DNA from: Mangifera indica
Taxonomy: Eukaryota > Streptophyta > Magnoliopsida > Sapindales > Anacardiaceae
Length of the DNA stretch: 64,000 nt
Reading direction: 5' to 3'
Assembly (NCBI RefSeq): GCF_011075055.1
Contig: NC_058137.1
Coordinates: 26,893,463-26,957,462 of the forward strand
Position numbers and translations under genes: made by a program. Positions 38,168 to 49,653 of the stretch are shown here, piece after piece (positions within the stretch are counted from its first letter, which is position 1; every line of letters starts with the position of its first letter). Under the pieces are notes generated by a model. That model had not been told where the DNA came from and searched no databases. It saw nothing but the letters and a program-made list of their open reading frames with translations.

Positions 38168-38619
38168 CCATTAAGTACTCAAAATCAAATCATAACTCTC
38201 TAATGGCGGTGTGTATGCATCCACCTTATTTAGCGGTGTGTATGCATCCACCTTATTTAGCTAACCTTACACCCTTATTTCCAAACCTTTACAATAGCCT
38301 TTACATTGCAAATCTTGCCCATTTGCCACTGTTACTCTCATGCCATCAACCTTTTGCATTCAGCATCCCAATCTATAAGTTGTTTGTTCACTCAAAAAAA
38401 TATGAGTGTTATCAGAATCCACCAGAATATGCACTCTATTCTACCATGCATTCTGGTAAGTCTCATGGTTTAAAGATTGGATGAACCTTGTAACGTCTGC
38501 AATGATAGTTGCATAAGTCCATGCTCCTCATTTTCACAGTTATCCCCATAATTAACACTCACTGATTCTGCCACATCACCATAATTCTCTAAACCCTCAC
38601 CTCCTTCTGTTTCCACATG

Positions 38620-39625
38620 CAACTGAATTACATAGGCTTGTTTCTGACACTTATGACCAGGCCCAGCTTTTTCATCACACCAAAAGACCCTTAGCTCTTT
38701 TTTCATCAAACACCTTACTAGTAGCTAGTTTAGATGGCAATGCTTGCGACGGTTTTGGGATATTAGGAATGGGTAATAGACCAGTTGAATTATTGGGTTT
38801 AATTTGAGGATTACTAGTAGTTACAGCTGTTGTTCCAAGCTTTGGCCCCCATGGAACTTGAGGAATTCTTGTAACGGGCTTTGATTACTTCTTAATGGCT
38901 ACAATTGTAATTTCCCGCAACTTTGCTAGAGTGTAAGCTTTCGTTAAAGATTTTGGCTTGAACATTCTCATAGGCATCTGTAGGGAATCTACCAAGCCTG
39001 AAAGGGAGAAGCTCAAAGCTTGATCTTCTTGGATTCTTGCTCATGGGTATAGCTCCTTGAATGCATCCACGTATTGTTTCAATGTACCAACTTGCTTCAA
39101 ATGGCGGAGATCAAAAAGTGAGCAGTCATGCTTATAGCTTCCAAACTGTGCCCTCATAGCTGTAGAATATTCTTCCCACGTTATCACAAAACCATTCCTA
39201 TTCTTAGTAAAACTTTGATGCCACTATATTTCCCTCCCCTCAAAGTGCAATGCTGCTATCTTAATTCAATCAACATCCGGTGTTGCATCAACTTTGAAAT
39301 GATACTCAACCTTCAAGATCAAATTATCAAAATCATCGCCATAAAATCTTGGGAAATCCAAGCGAGTTTGTTGTTCCCATTGTTGCCTCAATTCGTGTCT
39401 ACATCAAACAACTCCTTCATCTCGTCTGGTTGTTGCTTGCGACACTCATTCGGTCTGCGGAAGTCTAAGCTCGCTAATCAGCTGTTTAAGATCTTCCATT
39501 AATTGTTGCATTCGTTCTTGTGTTTCTTGTAATCGATTTTGTTGCCTAATCTCAACATCAGCAATAACCTGAGAAATCATTTGGGTGATTTCCCTTCTCA
39601 AGTCTTGATTACGAGTTTCCGCCAT
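38620..39625 (-). pseudogene. gag remnant with zinc knuckle
   Basis: The start MAETRNQDLRREITQMISQV (39625) opens gag with a coiled-coil-like region. The knuckle near 38660-38690 reads VFWCDEKAGPGHKC; the first Cys of CX2CX4HX4C is Val here. Confidence 0.8.
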
Positions 39626-39641
39626 GGCCAGAATCAACTAT

Positions 39642-39649
39642 GATACCAA
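39642..39649 (-). promoter_or_regulatory. tRNA primer binding site
   Basis: TGGTATCA, one base after the 5' LTR on the minus strand, is complementary to the 3' end of initiator methionine tRNA, the usual primer of plant gypsy and copia elements. Confidence 0.75.
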
Positions 39650-39650
39650 T

Positions 39651-39954
39651 GATGCCGCCAATGAACTGACAAGAACCACAAAGGGAGATAAGAGAGATAG
39701 CAAGATTCAGAATACAGAGAACAAGAGAAACAAAGGATTCTTGCAATTGAATAACTGTTTTCATTTCTTCCCACTTGTACAATATATGAGCGCCAAAATT
39801 GGCTAACTAATTTCGTCCAAAACATAGCATACCTACATGTGTAATAGGATGATGCAACGTCCATTATTTTCAATTAAAACAACACCGTAACGCCTTACTT
39901 TATTACTACTCTGTTACCTTCTGCTCCAGCCAACTTCTTGTTCAATTTATATCA
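39651..39954 (-). repeat. 5' LTR of chromovirus
   Basis: 304 bases, plus-strand start TGATGCCGCC and end TTATATCA. It differs visibly from the other LTR by many substitutions and indels, so the insertion is not recent. Confidence 0.88.
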
Positions 39955-40488
39955 TGGACTACTGGCAGAAGAGAGGCGACCGATCTGGAGGTTCCTTGAT
40001 GGAGGAATGGAGGCCGTCATTGTGTTCAATTTATGAAGATTTTGTGATGGACAGGACCAAAAGTGAAAGAGAGAGAGGCTGCAAAAGGAAGAACGGTGGA
40101 TCACAGCAAGGGAAATCTCGTGTTCGTAGCTGTAGCCAAAATTTCGGGGTAATTGTTAATTATTCGATATTTCCGTTGGATAAAGAAGTTAAAACGATGC
40201 CGCAGCCTATGAATTGATAATTGTTTTGTGATGTGATTCCATCATTTGTTTATAATTGGAATTGAAAAACATTTTAAAATATATGTTGACGCGATTTGTA
40301 CGGAGATTGAGTTTTGAGCTCTTTAAATTGAAAGCTTAAGAACGAATAGGATTGTGTAGTAGGAAAAATTTTTTCTTGATAAATTTCCAATTTGTGGTTC
40401 TTCATTTGATTGATTTATTTATTTTTACGTGCAATTGCAGGGCCATCCGTCATTCCAGCATTCTCTGCAACCCTGTTGATGTTCTAAG

Positions 40489-41071
40489 GGCTAGAAAATT
40501 ACCAAGGAGGACAATAAGTTCTGTAAATTATTATTATTATTTTTTGTGTTCTCGTCAAATAGGGCGATCTCTTAATTGAATCAGAGTGCAATTTCTGTTA
40601 GAAGTTTAGTTCTTCACCCAATTAAATTGTAAATTGTTACTCTTTTGTATATATTTATTTTATATTACTATTCTCAAACAATATATCATGTTAGTAAGAA
40701 AGACTATATAATGAGGAAGTCATGAAGACTGGCTGGGAGAAATTGTTATAAAAAATAATAAAAGAGATTGGATAAGAATTACGTGTTCAGAATGAGGTGC
40801 TCAGGAGGAATTCATCCAAAGATTGGTGAATCAAATTACTTAAAAGGATACCCTCGCTATTATCAGATAAATAAAAAGTTTGATCTTAATATAGTATAAT
40901 ATTTTTTTATATATAGAGTTTTATTTTTTATCATTCAAACTTTTATTTTTTTATCACCCAAGCTACCGCTTAGGTTGCCTATTTTTATCACTGCTTGCTT
41001 GTAAAACACAACAGATTGGCACACAACAGATTGGCACACAACATAATTGACGAATTTATACTACTAAACTT
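40489..41071. other. Spacer between small gene and synthase, unit 2
   Basis: It corresponds to the 450-base convergent spacer of units 1 and 3, with a unit 2-specific insertion near 40850-40980. No gene is seen. Confidence 0.5.
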
Positions 41072-43291
41072 TCAGAGCTGTATGGGGTCTCTGAGCATTG
41101 AAGCAACATGGTCTTTGGTCAAATAAGAATTGGTGTAGCAGTCATCATCTTTGTAAATAAAGTCTGCTGCACGTGACAAATTAAGAATACGATCAAGCAG
41201 AGGCACTGGAGCTGCAGTTGGTTTAAGGAAAGCTTCATTTATATCTTTCCATCCATTTGCAATTTGCTCACGAAACACTTTAATTGTCTCTTCTTCCGAA
41301 ACACCATGTTCCTTCATGTGACATTCAATTGCTGAGGCAACATGTCCTCTCTTTTGCTCATGCTATACGATTTAACAAAAACTTACACACTTATATATTG
41401 GTCATATTTCTGACTTAATTAATGAATTTAGTTCAGCACATACCTTGTGTCCAACTATGTCATCCAGGAGTCTGGAAATTATTAAGGCAGCCTTCAAAAC
41501 CTTAGGGTAGCTGAATAGCCATTCAAAGGCTTCTTTGGTTGCAACATCTCCCATTTCTACAAAAGATGTTGTGGCTAACAATTGGTACCCACTGGTAACC
41601 AATGCTACACTCATGTACTCATCCAGTGTTGGAACATAATTTTCATTACACCATTTGGCTTCAGTGTGTTTCTAACTATACTCTTCATCTGTCAAACCAA
41701 AATCCAATTTGACATCATTAGTAAGTAATAGGTATTGAAAATCTTATTTTTGTTTTAAACTACAGTAATTGAAGTCTTGAAATGAAAGCATCACCGCCTC
41801 TTTTGCAAAATCAAGACGGTATAATTTTTCTTGATTGGTCATTTCTGGTTCAATTTCACTGTAAATATCAAGGAGAGCCTTATAACATAGTTTCATGTAG
41901 TCAGGCAATTGATCTATGGTGCTTATATCCCACCTGAAAAAAGAAAAGATAATGATAAATTTTCGGTTAGAGAAGACTAAAGATCATTGAGAGTATGAAA
42001 AATATTACCTCTCAATGGCTGAGGTCAATAGCTCAAGTTCATCAATGGTACCATACACATCATAGATGTCATCGATAATGGAAGTAATGGAGATTACTTT
42101 GGTTAAAAGTCTTCTACCCTTTAAATATTCTGGCTCAAAATACACTCCCAATATCCAGAAGTAACACTCAACAATTCTGTCTCTTGCAAAAGGTAGCTTC
42201 TGCGCGAAGTTTAAATCCTTCCACCACCTAATCACAACTTTATTAGAATGATAAAATGCATGAAATAAATCATATGGTTAATTTTATAATAACTTACTTA
42301 GTAATTACACCGAGTTCCTTCTGATGCAACTTCTGTAATATGTTAAAATCTAACTTTGCAAAAGTTAATATAACTTCATTGTGGGAAGCTTCTTCATGAT
42401 AGATGTTCATGTAATATCTTGCCTCCAGCCTAGGTAAGGTCTTGCGAAGAGGTCGAGTTAAGGCATGCTTAATTTGCCCTGCAAGATGAGAGCTGGGTTG
42501 AGTTGCTACCCAGCACTCAAGCTGATTCGTAGTGAAAGCAAGGGCTTCATCCAGTATCGTTTCTCCATGAATTCTGAGATGTGAGGCTTCGTAAAAGCTT
42601 AACATTCCTCGAACATCTTCTGTAAGAGATGCCTTAAAACTCCCATTATTGTCCTTCAACTTGTTGAACACATCTGCTCATTCACCCACAGCCCAACACA
42701 TCTAAATAACATACTATTCAAAGAAATTAAAAAAAAAAAAAAAGCTGAGGAGAAAGAACTTATAAAATATACCGCATGGGATTTTATAGCCATGTTGTCT
42801 AAGCAATCGGAATCTAAGAGAGATGGAGTATAGCTCATCAGTGTGATCTCCCAAGTCAGTTTCATTGTGAGCCTTATAGACTTCTTCCAAGATTTCCCTG
42901 ACCTCACTTTCAAAATGATAAGACACCCCCAAGCGTTGGATTGCATTAACCAACTCAAGTTTTTGCTCAGGCTTATTTGAGTCATCCCTTAGCATGCTTA
43001 TAATCTCCTCCTTCAGCTTCAGCAGTTCTGGGTTATCATCAGTATCCTGAACAAGCAAAATAGATTGGTAAGAAGATATGTAGGACATAATTCTTATATT
43101 TTGATTAGTTAAGCAGCTTATCACTCCAGTTTGCAAATTAGAAGAAACAATTAATTTACCACAGAATCACTAGCATATGAGAGAAAATGATGCCCCCAAA
43201 TGCTAGGATGATAATTTGCCGATCGACGTTGAGTTTCTTGCTTGGCATTATTTTCGACCGAAGAAGGAACGGCTAGAACTTGAAGAGACAT
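41072..43291 (-). pseudogene. Sesquiterpene synthase of unit 2, one frameshift
   Basis: All seven exons and their splice sites are kept: 43291-43160, 43046-42773, 42673-42298, 42227-42009, 41933-41795, 41688-41444, 41362-41072. RRX8W, RDR, DDIYD and DDIVGHK are all present in the sequence. Exon 6 is 245 bases instead of 249. Compared with unit 1, four bases are missing after the codons for MKSIVRN (near 41668), so translation runs into a TGA about 19 codons later, before the second metal-binding motif. Exons 1-5 are open, so the loss is recent. A short protein of about 405 residues lacking the NSE/DTE motif would be inactive. Confidence 0.93.
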
Positions 43292-43390
43292 TATAATTTA
43301 TTTCAAGGAAAAAAGGATAAATAGCGTAGAATGCTTAATATAGCTTTGTTTTTCAAGAGATGGTGTGAGTTTGCAGAGTCTTCAGACACA

Positions 43391-43400
43391 CTATATATAG
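43391..43400 (-). promoter_or_regulatory. TATA box of synthase pseudogene, unit 2
   Basis: CTATATATAG about 100 bases upstream of the ATG at 43291, as in unit 1. Confidence 0.65.
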
Positions 43401-44309
43401 ACGCAGCCCTAGAAAAAGGCAGCATGAAAATTTTTCACATACCCAACTAACACGACGTGATGTGTTTATGTTTTTAGATTTCTGTCTTTTTTTTCAATAA
43501 AATCATATAAGATCACTATATAATTAAATAATTTTAAATTAATAACAAAATAATATTTAATCATATAATAACATATCATCAAAATAATATTAAAATTAAT
43601 GTGTGTTAAAAACTCATCACTGTTAAAAATATATCACTATAAAAAATAATATTGAATGATTAAGACATGGAGAGGTACAAGGTGAAGATAAGTTCAAATT
43701 ATAAGATATTTTAATTAAAGAATAATTTACATTTTCCTACCTAAGGTTTAGTCTCAAAACTTTTTCACCCCCAGTAGAGATAAATTAATAAAACTATACG
43801 TACATATTTTTTATATATATTTTAGATACATTAATGATGTATCATTATATAAACAGATGATTTTAAAATAATATCAAATTATATGATGATATATGATTTA
43901 TATATAAAAAATATATACATAATATTACTTAAGATAGATAACACTTTCCCCTCCAAAGTTACATAAAAAACACCTCCTAGTGCTTTTCAAATTTAAAAAA
44001 TGAGAAGAAATAAGTTGCTTTAGGGTACTATTTCTAAGTGATTTTGTCAAGTTGGGCAACAGTGGAGTTATTGAAAGTGAGAATGACACAATAATGGTTG
44101 AAAGTGAGGACAACAACATAGGATGAGCTTTCAGAGGGAAGATTAGTGAACGATAAAGCTGAAAATAAAATAAAAAATTAATGCCAATAGAAGCTATCAT
44201 AGAGAAGATCAACGACGAAGACTGAAAAAAAAAAAAACATTCATGATATAAATAAAAAAATAAAATTTGATATAAATAAAAAACACACATTTTCATTGAC
44301 GCTGTGAGC
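43401..44309. other. AT-rich region upstream of synthase, unit 2
   Basis: Matches the 26400-27260 region of unit 1 in part. The long minus-strand open frame at 43925-44464 looks like a chance frame in AT-rich repeat DNA. Confidence 0.5.
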
Positions 44310-44694
44310 AAAAAGATATAAATAAAATTAACTAGATGCAAGAAAATATGAAGCTGTGAGCAAAAAGACATTTTCATTGACGAAATCCAATTTAGGTGGG
44401 ATGCAAAATTAGCAGCCACTAAGTCAATCACATTTTCCAGGCCAACCAACTTATTTTCACCCAAGTTTTAATGCATTTCAAAAGTCACATTCATAAAGTT
44501 TGAAAAAAATCAAAATCACCTTGTGTTTTGCTGCTTTCAATAGAATTGTATATTGCAAAATTTCTACATGATATAAATAAAACTAACTAGATGCAAGAAA
44601 ATATGAAGTTGTGAAGAAAAAGGCATTTTCATTGACGAAAACCAATTGAGGTGAGATGCAAAATTAGCAGCCACTAAGTCAATCACATTTTTGT
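44310..44694. repeat. Direct repeat of about 120 bp, period about 265 bp
   Basis: The segment AACTAGATGCAAGAAAATAT to AGCAGCCACTAAGTCAATCA occurs at about 44330-44430 and again at about 44585-44692 with few changes. Confidence 0.85.
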
Positions 44695-44938
44695 GTATAC
44701 CAATGTAACCATTGAGTAAAAATAATGCAAAATCACCGTTATATAATTCATCCATAAAAAAAAAAAGATTATTTTAATTAATAATAGTATGCATGTTGTC
44801 CACATGTGCTGACAATTTGCACAACGTTGTTATATACTATGTGGTCATCAATGGGTTGGGTAAGATAATATGTGGTTGAAAGCTTACAAATCAATCTTGT
44901 TAATCATTTTACAATTGTTAATATCTTTTAAATCTTTG

Positions 44939-44939
<1 letters not shown>

Positions 44940-45028
<89 letters not shown>
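44940..45028. repeat. Long (AT)n microsatellite, unit 2
   Basis: About 44 AT units. The equivalent place in unit 1 (about 29797) and unit 3 has only four to five units. Confidence 0.92.
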
Positions 45029-45032
<4 letters not shown>

Positions 45033-47824
45033 GAATTATATTAAAATTTAATTATCGACAATTTGAAGAATTTTAATGTTAAACTGAAATTATGAAAGCT
45101 TCACGTCAAAGCATATAAATTTATGCTTAAGATTTACAAACCATCTATGATTTCATGAAAATGTTCTGCTGGAGTGTATTTAGTGTTTTTTTTTTTAATT
45201 AAATGATAAAAAAATGGATTTTATATCAACCAATCTTACATGATTGAATCTCTTTTACAGGCGACTATTAATTTAATTATATAAACAAGGAGATTCATAT
45301 ATTCCAAATAAGATTTATTCATTGGAAAAAATATTATATAAAATTATATTTTCACATATTAGAAAGCAACTTATACCTAATTATATTACATTTAGGTCCC
45401 ATGATATTTCATTTTCTGTTGTTACGTCATAATCTCGTTTTTATCCCTAAATCTAGTGGAGTGGATTCTAAAATGTGTAAATTAGATTCAAATTATATAA
45501 TAATATATCACCAAAATAATATGTAAACTAATGTCTTAATTAGTTATAACTATCAAAGATGCATCACTACAAAGGATAATCTTAAGTGATCAAGATTTAG
45601 AGACGTACAAGGTGAGGACAGGTTCAAATCATAAGACATTTTAATTAAAGAGTAATTCACATTTTCCCATCCAAGGTTTAGTCTAACAACACTTTTACAC
45701 CCCTAGTTGAGATAAATTAATAAAATTATATGTACATATTTTTTGTATATACTTTAGATATACTGATAATATATCATTATATGAGTAGATGATTTTAAAT
45801 TAAAGATAAAATAATATCAAATCACATAATGATAAATTATTTGTATACTAAAATTGAATACTAAAAATATATGTACATAATATTACTCAAGATAAATAAC
45901 ATTTTTCCATCCAAAATTATGTAAAAAAACCTCTTATTTATATATATTTTTTTCACTTTTACCATTTTTTCTCTTTTCCTATAGATAGGAGAATATTTGC
46001 CGTGTAATCGTATATTAAAAGATAAATTATAACTTTTAAAAATATGAGAACCTTTTTTTAAAATTTTAAAATATCAATATACCTTAAATAATTTTAAAAA
46101 TGATAATTGTTATACCCATAAAAAATTAAACATAATATAATAAATTATAAATATAAGTATTATATTATAACTATTAAAATCATAAATAATTTCAAAATAT
46201 CGGAGAATGGAAAAAACATCAAAGCTTAATTTGTACGTCTTTAAACCTTTTTGAGGATGAAAATTTTCATGTTTATATTGTTTAAATACAATAGAAAATT
46301 GTTGTTGTTTTTTGTAAAGAACTGGATGGATATTAATATCAAGTAAAAAAATGAGAAAAAATCAGTTGCTTTAGTGTACTGATTTTCAACATTGTTGTTG
46401 TTTCAACATGTTAGGCGACAGATGGCGTGTATGATCCATAACATCGGGATGTTTTCTTTTCTTCAAATTAAATCTCGATTAAAAGATTTAATTTGAGCCC
46501 TACACAGTAAATACAGGTAAGAAAAAAAAATACATAAATTATAAAAAAAGTCTTAAAATTTATATATAAAAAAAATATAGAATGTGTATATTGGATTTAT
46601 TATAACACATCGTCAAAATACGTTTATGAAAATATAACAATATCATAAAAATTTTAGTATTTTTCACGAATCTCCTATTAAAAATTAATATAATAATTCA
46701 AATATAAAATATATAATTAACTATTAAACTTAATATAATATAATACATTATCCAAATTTTTATACAATAAGTAATATACCAGTCAATTGAGAAAAAAATA
46801 AATAAATTAATTTATATTCAAATTTTAAATAAGAGTGAATCTTTATACAAATTATAGAGGAGAAAAATGTAAAATTAGAGCTAAGAATTAAAAAATAAAT
46901 ATTGTTGGGTTTTTTTAAATATCAGTGATATTTTCACAAATAATTGAGAATTGAAGAGATAATTTTATACTTTAAGTTTAGCCAAAAATTTAAAAATATA
47001 ATAAATATAATATATAATATATAATTCATGTTTAATGTATTTAATACACGAATAATAAAGGAATGTGAATAATATGTGTATTTATTAATTAGGGTTTGAG
47101 ATTGAGTATGATGTTTTTTCAGTATTCTCAAGTTTGCTACATGAGCTTGAAAATTTATATATGACCCACACTAGCCCTTAAAAGCATGGTTTTAAAATCC
47201 AAAGAGAATTGGCCGAAACAACAATAGTTTTGGTGACAATCCAATGATTCTACTTTTAATTATGATTTAATTGAAAAAAATTGAATCGAATCATAGATGA
47301 ATAATTTATTTATAAAAAAATGATTGTTTTATTTAATAACAATCATATAAATCATAGATGAATCATAGATGAAGAATTTTAAAGTTGAACTGAAATTATG
47401 ATAGCTTCACGCCAAAGCATATAAATTTATCCTTACATTTATGATTTTATGAAAATGTTCTGCTGGAGAGTATTTAGTATTTTTTTTTTCAAATATAATA
47501 TTATGTATATTTATTTTGGATATATATATATACACAATTATGTGTTATTATATAATTGTATGTTATTTTATCTTTAATTTAAAATTTATTTATGGGAAAA
47601 AAATCAAATAAAACTATATTTTCACATATTAGAAAACAACGTTATACCTAATCATATAACACTTAGGTCCCATGATGTTTCATTTTCTTTCTACTTCATT
47701 TTCTGTTGTTATGTCATAATCTCGTCTTTATCTCTTAGTACAATGGACTGGATTCCATGTTTGATCTGGCTTAGATCAAATCTAATTCTGTTTAATTTTG
47801 ATTTTGGTTTATTATTTGTTAACA
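45029..47824. other. Rearranged repeat DNA, unit 2
   Basis: The 1-kb dispersed repeat seen in unit 1 is broken here: its first part is at 44790-45470, then 1.9 kb of sequence like the synthase upstream region intervenes, then the rest follows from about 47360. No gene is seen. Confidence 0.6.
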
Positions 47825-47980
47825 TTGGAAGCCTATTGTGATGTAAATTGGGCAGGTGATTTGGGGGATAAAAAATCAATAAGTGGATACTACATTTCCT
47901 TGGGAGGAAACTTGATTAAGTGGAGCTCTAAAAAATACAAAGTTGTTGTTCTTTCTTCCATTGAATATAAGTATGTATAG
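47825..47980 (+). pseudogene. Ty1/copia RNase H fragment, unit 2
   Basis: The reading [36 protein letters not shown] is the best-kept copy of this fragment in the window. The Trp after NLIK is intact, unlike in the three copies of units 1 and 3. Confidence 0.82.
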
Positions 47981-48323
47981 AGCCTTGAGTCAGACAACTA
48001 GGAATGAATTTGAACTGAATTGAGTTTAAATATGATATAGTCCAGATTCAATTTGAGTTTGACCGGGGGAGCACTAGCTTCAACTTAAGCTTGCTAAACT
48101 TGATGAAATAGGTAATCAGGATCAGGCTGGGTTGTTAGAATAAGAGCCTAAGATTGGCTCAAAAATATGTGAAACAAGACAAATGATTTTGAGCTGAGCT
48201 TGGGCTTGCCTAAATTTGTTCAGGCTCGCTTTTTAAGCCAATCTCGAGCTTGGATTTGGGTTTGCCCAAACTTTTTCATATTTGATCATTCAGCCTTGAT
48301 TTTTTTGGCTTTGGTTCATGGCA

Positions 48324-49653
48324 TGTGTTGTCATCGATATCTAAATTAAAATCCTAAATTTCTGCAATAAAAATGTAGTAAAGGAAATTATAGATCATTC
48401 CCTTGAAGAGTTTTAATTATTACGTCGTCATCAATCAATCAAAACAAGGAAATAAAAGAGGGGTTTTGAGTTGAATGTAAATTATAATGAAAAACAATAA
48501 ATAAAAATTCAGTGAAGTAATCTGAAATGAATAAATCAATTTAACGAACCTTGATCTACGGTCACATCCACCATTGAAATTACAATTGATAATCGATACC
48601 AAAAATATCAAATTAATTACTCGAATATTTGTTACGGTATTAATTACCTGTCATTTCTTATGATTAGTTAACTAAAAACATGTATTTCAATTAACCCTTA
48701 TTGATTAATAATTTGGATACGATCGCGAATTTAATTAAACAATAGCATTATGAATTAGAAAAACCAACAAAGCAAGACAACACAAATGTACGACGTTGCA
48801 TTTAATCCAGTTGATTATTTTCTTAGAATTTACAGTTTCTAACGCAGCAAACGATAAACCTAGTTGCCACTTCGACTAGATGAATTGAACAATTACAGAT
48901 TCAGTACCTAAACTAGTAGTAGATTACATTAATTGATAAACTAATCACGCGCCTTAGCCATCAACTAACACAACCATGAAAAATAATTCAGAAAGATAAT
49001 CAATACTTGAATAATTAAAAAGATGTATTAAAGAACAAAAATAAATCTCACAATCATTATAGTTCCATGGTTTCAGATCCCTTTAACCAAGAGAAAATAT
49101 TCAGTCATTGTAAACCATATTTAGCTCTTTAATCCTCCAAGTACAATGATGAATTGTTTCCTGCAAAATAAAAATAAAAATATATATTGTCTTCCTACTA
49201 AAATTTGAAAAATAAAAGTCAATCATAATCTCCTAATCCAATCAAGCAAAAGCGATACATATCTTTCCAAAAAGAAATAAAAAGATATATATTTTAATGT
49301 ATATCCTTCCTCCAAAAATATTTTTCCTTATCTATCTTAATTAATCCTCTTTTCCAATTAATAATTATCCTTTTTTTAGGTAGTAAATCTTGATATTTTG
49401 TGGACTTTTTCAGTTGATCTGGACATCCAGATTTAATTTTCGAATTCTGCTTTCGCCATTTCACATGCCCACGCCTAGTCAGTATCACGGATTTTTGTTG
49501 ATTCGTAAATCTGCTTCAGTTTTAGACTTCTTGGCCCAACTTACTTCAAAAAATATTTAAAACTTTCTAAGTGCAAAAGATAAATAATTTCATTAGATTG
49601 AATTAAATTTTCACACAACATAAGGGAATTAGAACTCAAAATAATAACAATTA
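48324..49653. mobile_element. Single-copy insert at unit 2/unit 3 junction, possible solo LTR
   Basis: This 1.3-kb sequence occurs once in the window, exactly between the end of unit 2 homology and the start of unit 3. It can be bounded as TGTTGTCATC (48326) to AATAACA (49649), the TG-CA form of an LTR. ATGGCA is present at both junctions (48318 and 49654). No protein-coding signal is visible. Identification as a solo LTR is an inference. Confidence 0.4.

Larger units (their letters stand above)
34932..39954 (-). mobile_element. Ty3/gypsy chromovirus LTR retrotransposon, about 5 kb, degenerate
   Basis: LTRs at both ends begin TG and end CA. On the minus strand the order is 5' LTR (39954-39651), primer site, gag, zinc knuckle, protease, reverse transcriptase, RNase H, integrase, chromodomain, purine tract, 3' LTR (35253-34932). 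This order and the chromodomain mark a plant chromovirus. Every domain is broken by stops or frameshifts, so it cannot move by itself. It lies in exon 1 of the unit 2 small gene. The flanks TAGAG and TGGAC both derive from the CGGAG of the intact gene, consistent with a decayed 5-base target duplication. Confidence 0.9.
34813..40488 (+). pseudogene. Small gene of unit 2, split by a retrotransposon
   Basis: The 5' part of exon 1 starts at 34813 (MRFMLELVSCCGSPKA) and meets a TAA where the intact copies have a Glu codon. Homology stops at 34931, where the LTR element begins, and resumes at 39955 (from about RGDRSGGSL to the FG end). Exon 2 near 40441 lacks its first ten bases. The gene is dead by nonsense change, insertion and damage to exon 2. 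Confidence 0.88.
33554..48319. repeat. Segmental duplication: unit 2 (diverged)
   Basis: It repeats the module in the order left flank, small gene, synthase, repeat-rich downstream part. It is clearly more diverged from units 1 and 3 than they are from each other. It has a 5-kb retrotransposon, internal rearrangements and a long AT microsatellite of its own, and it lacks the 1.62-kb Mutator-like element. Confidence 0.85.

Noticed and set aside
43925..44464. 179-codon open frame on the minus strand, rich in Phe, Leu and Ser, looks like a membrane protein
   Set aside because: It lies in AT-rich repeat DNA, half of it in a direct repeat, is not open in the matching regions of the other units, and has no recognisable family features.
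44940..45028. Possible CRISPR-like or centromeric array
   Set aside because: It is a plain AT dinucleotide run; there is no spacer-repeat pattern, and CRISPR is not expected in plant nuclear DNA.
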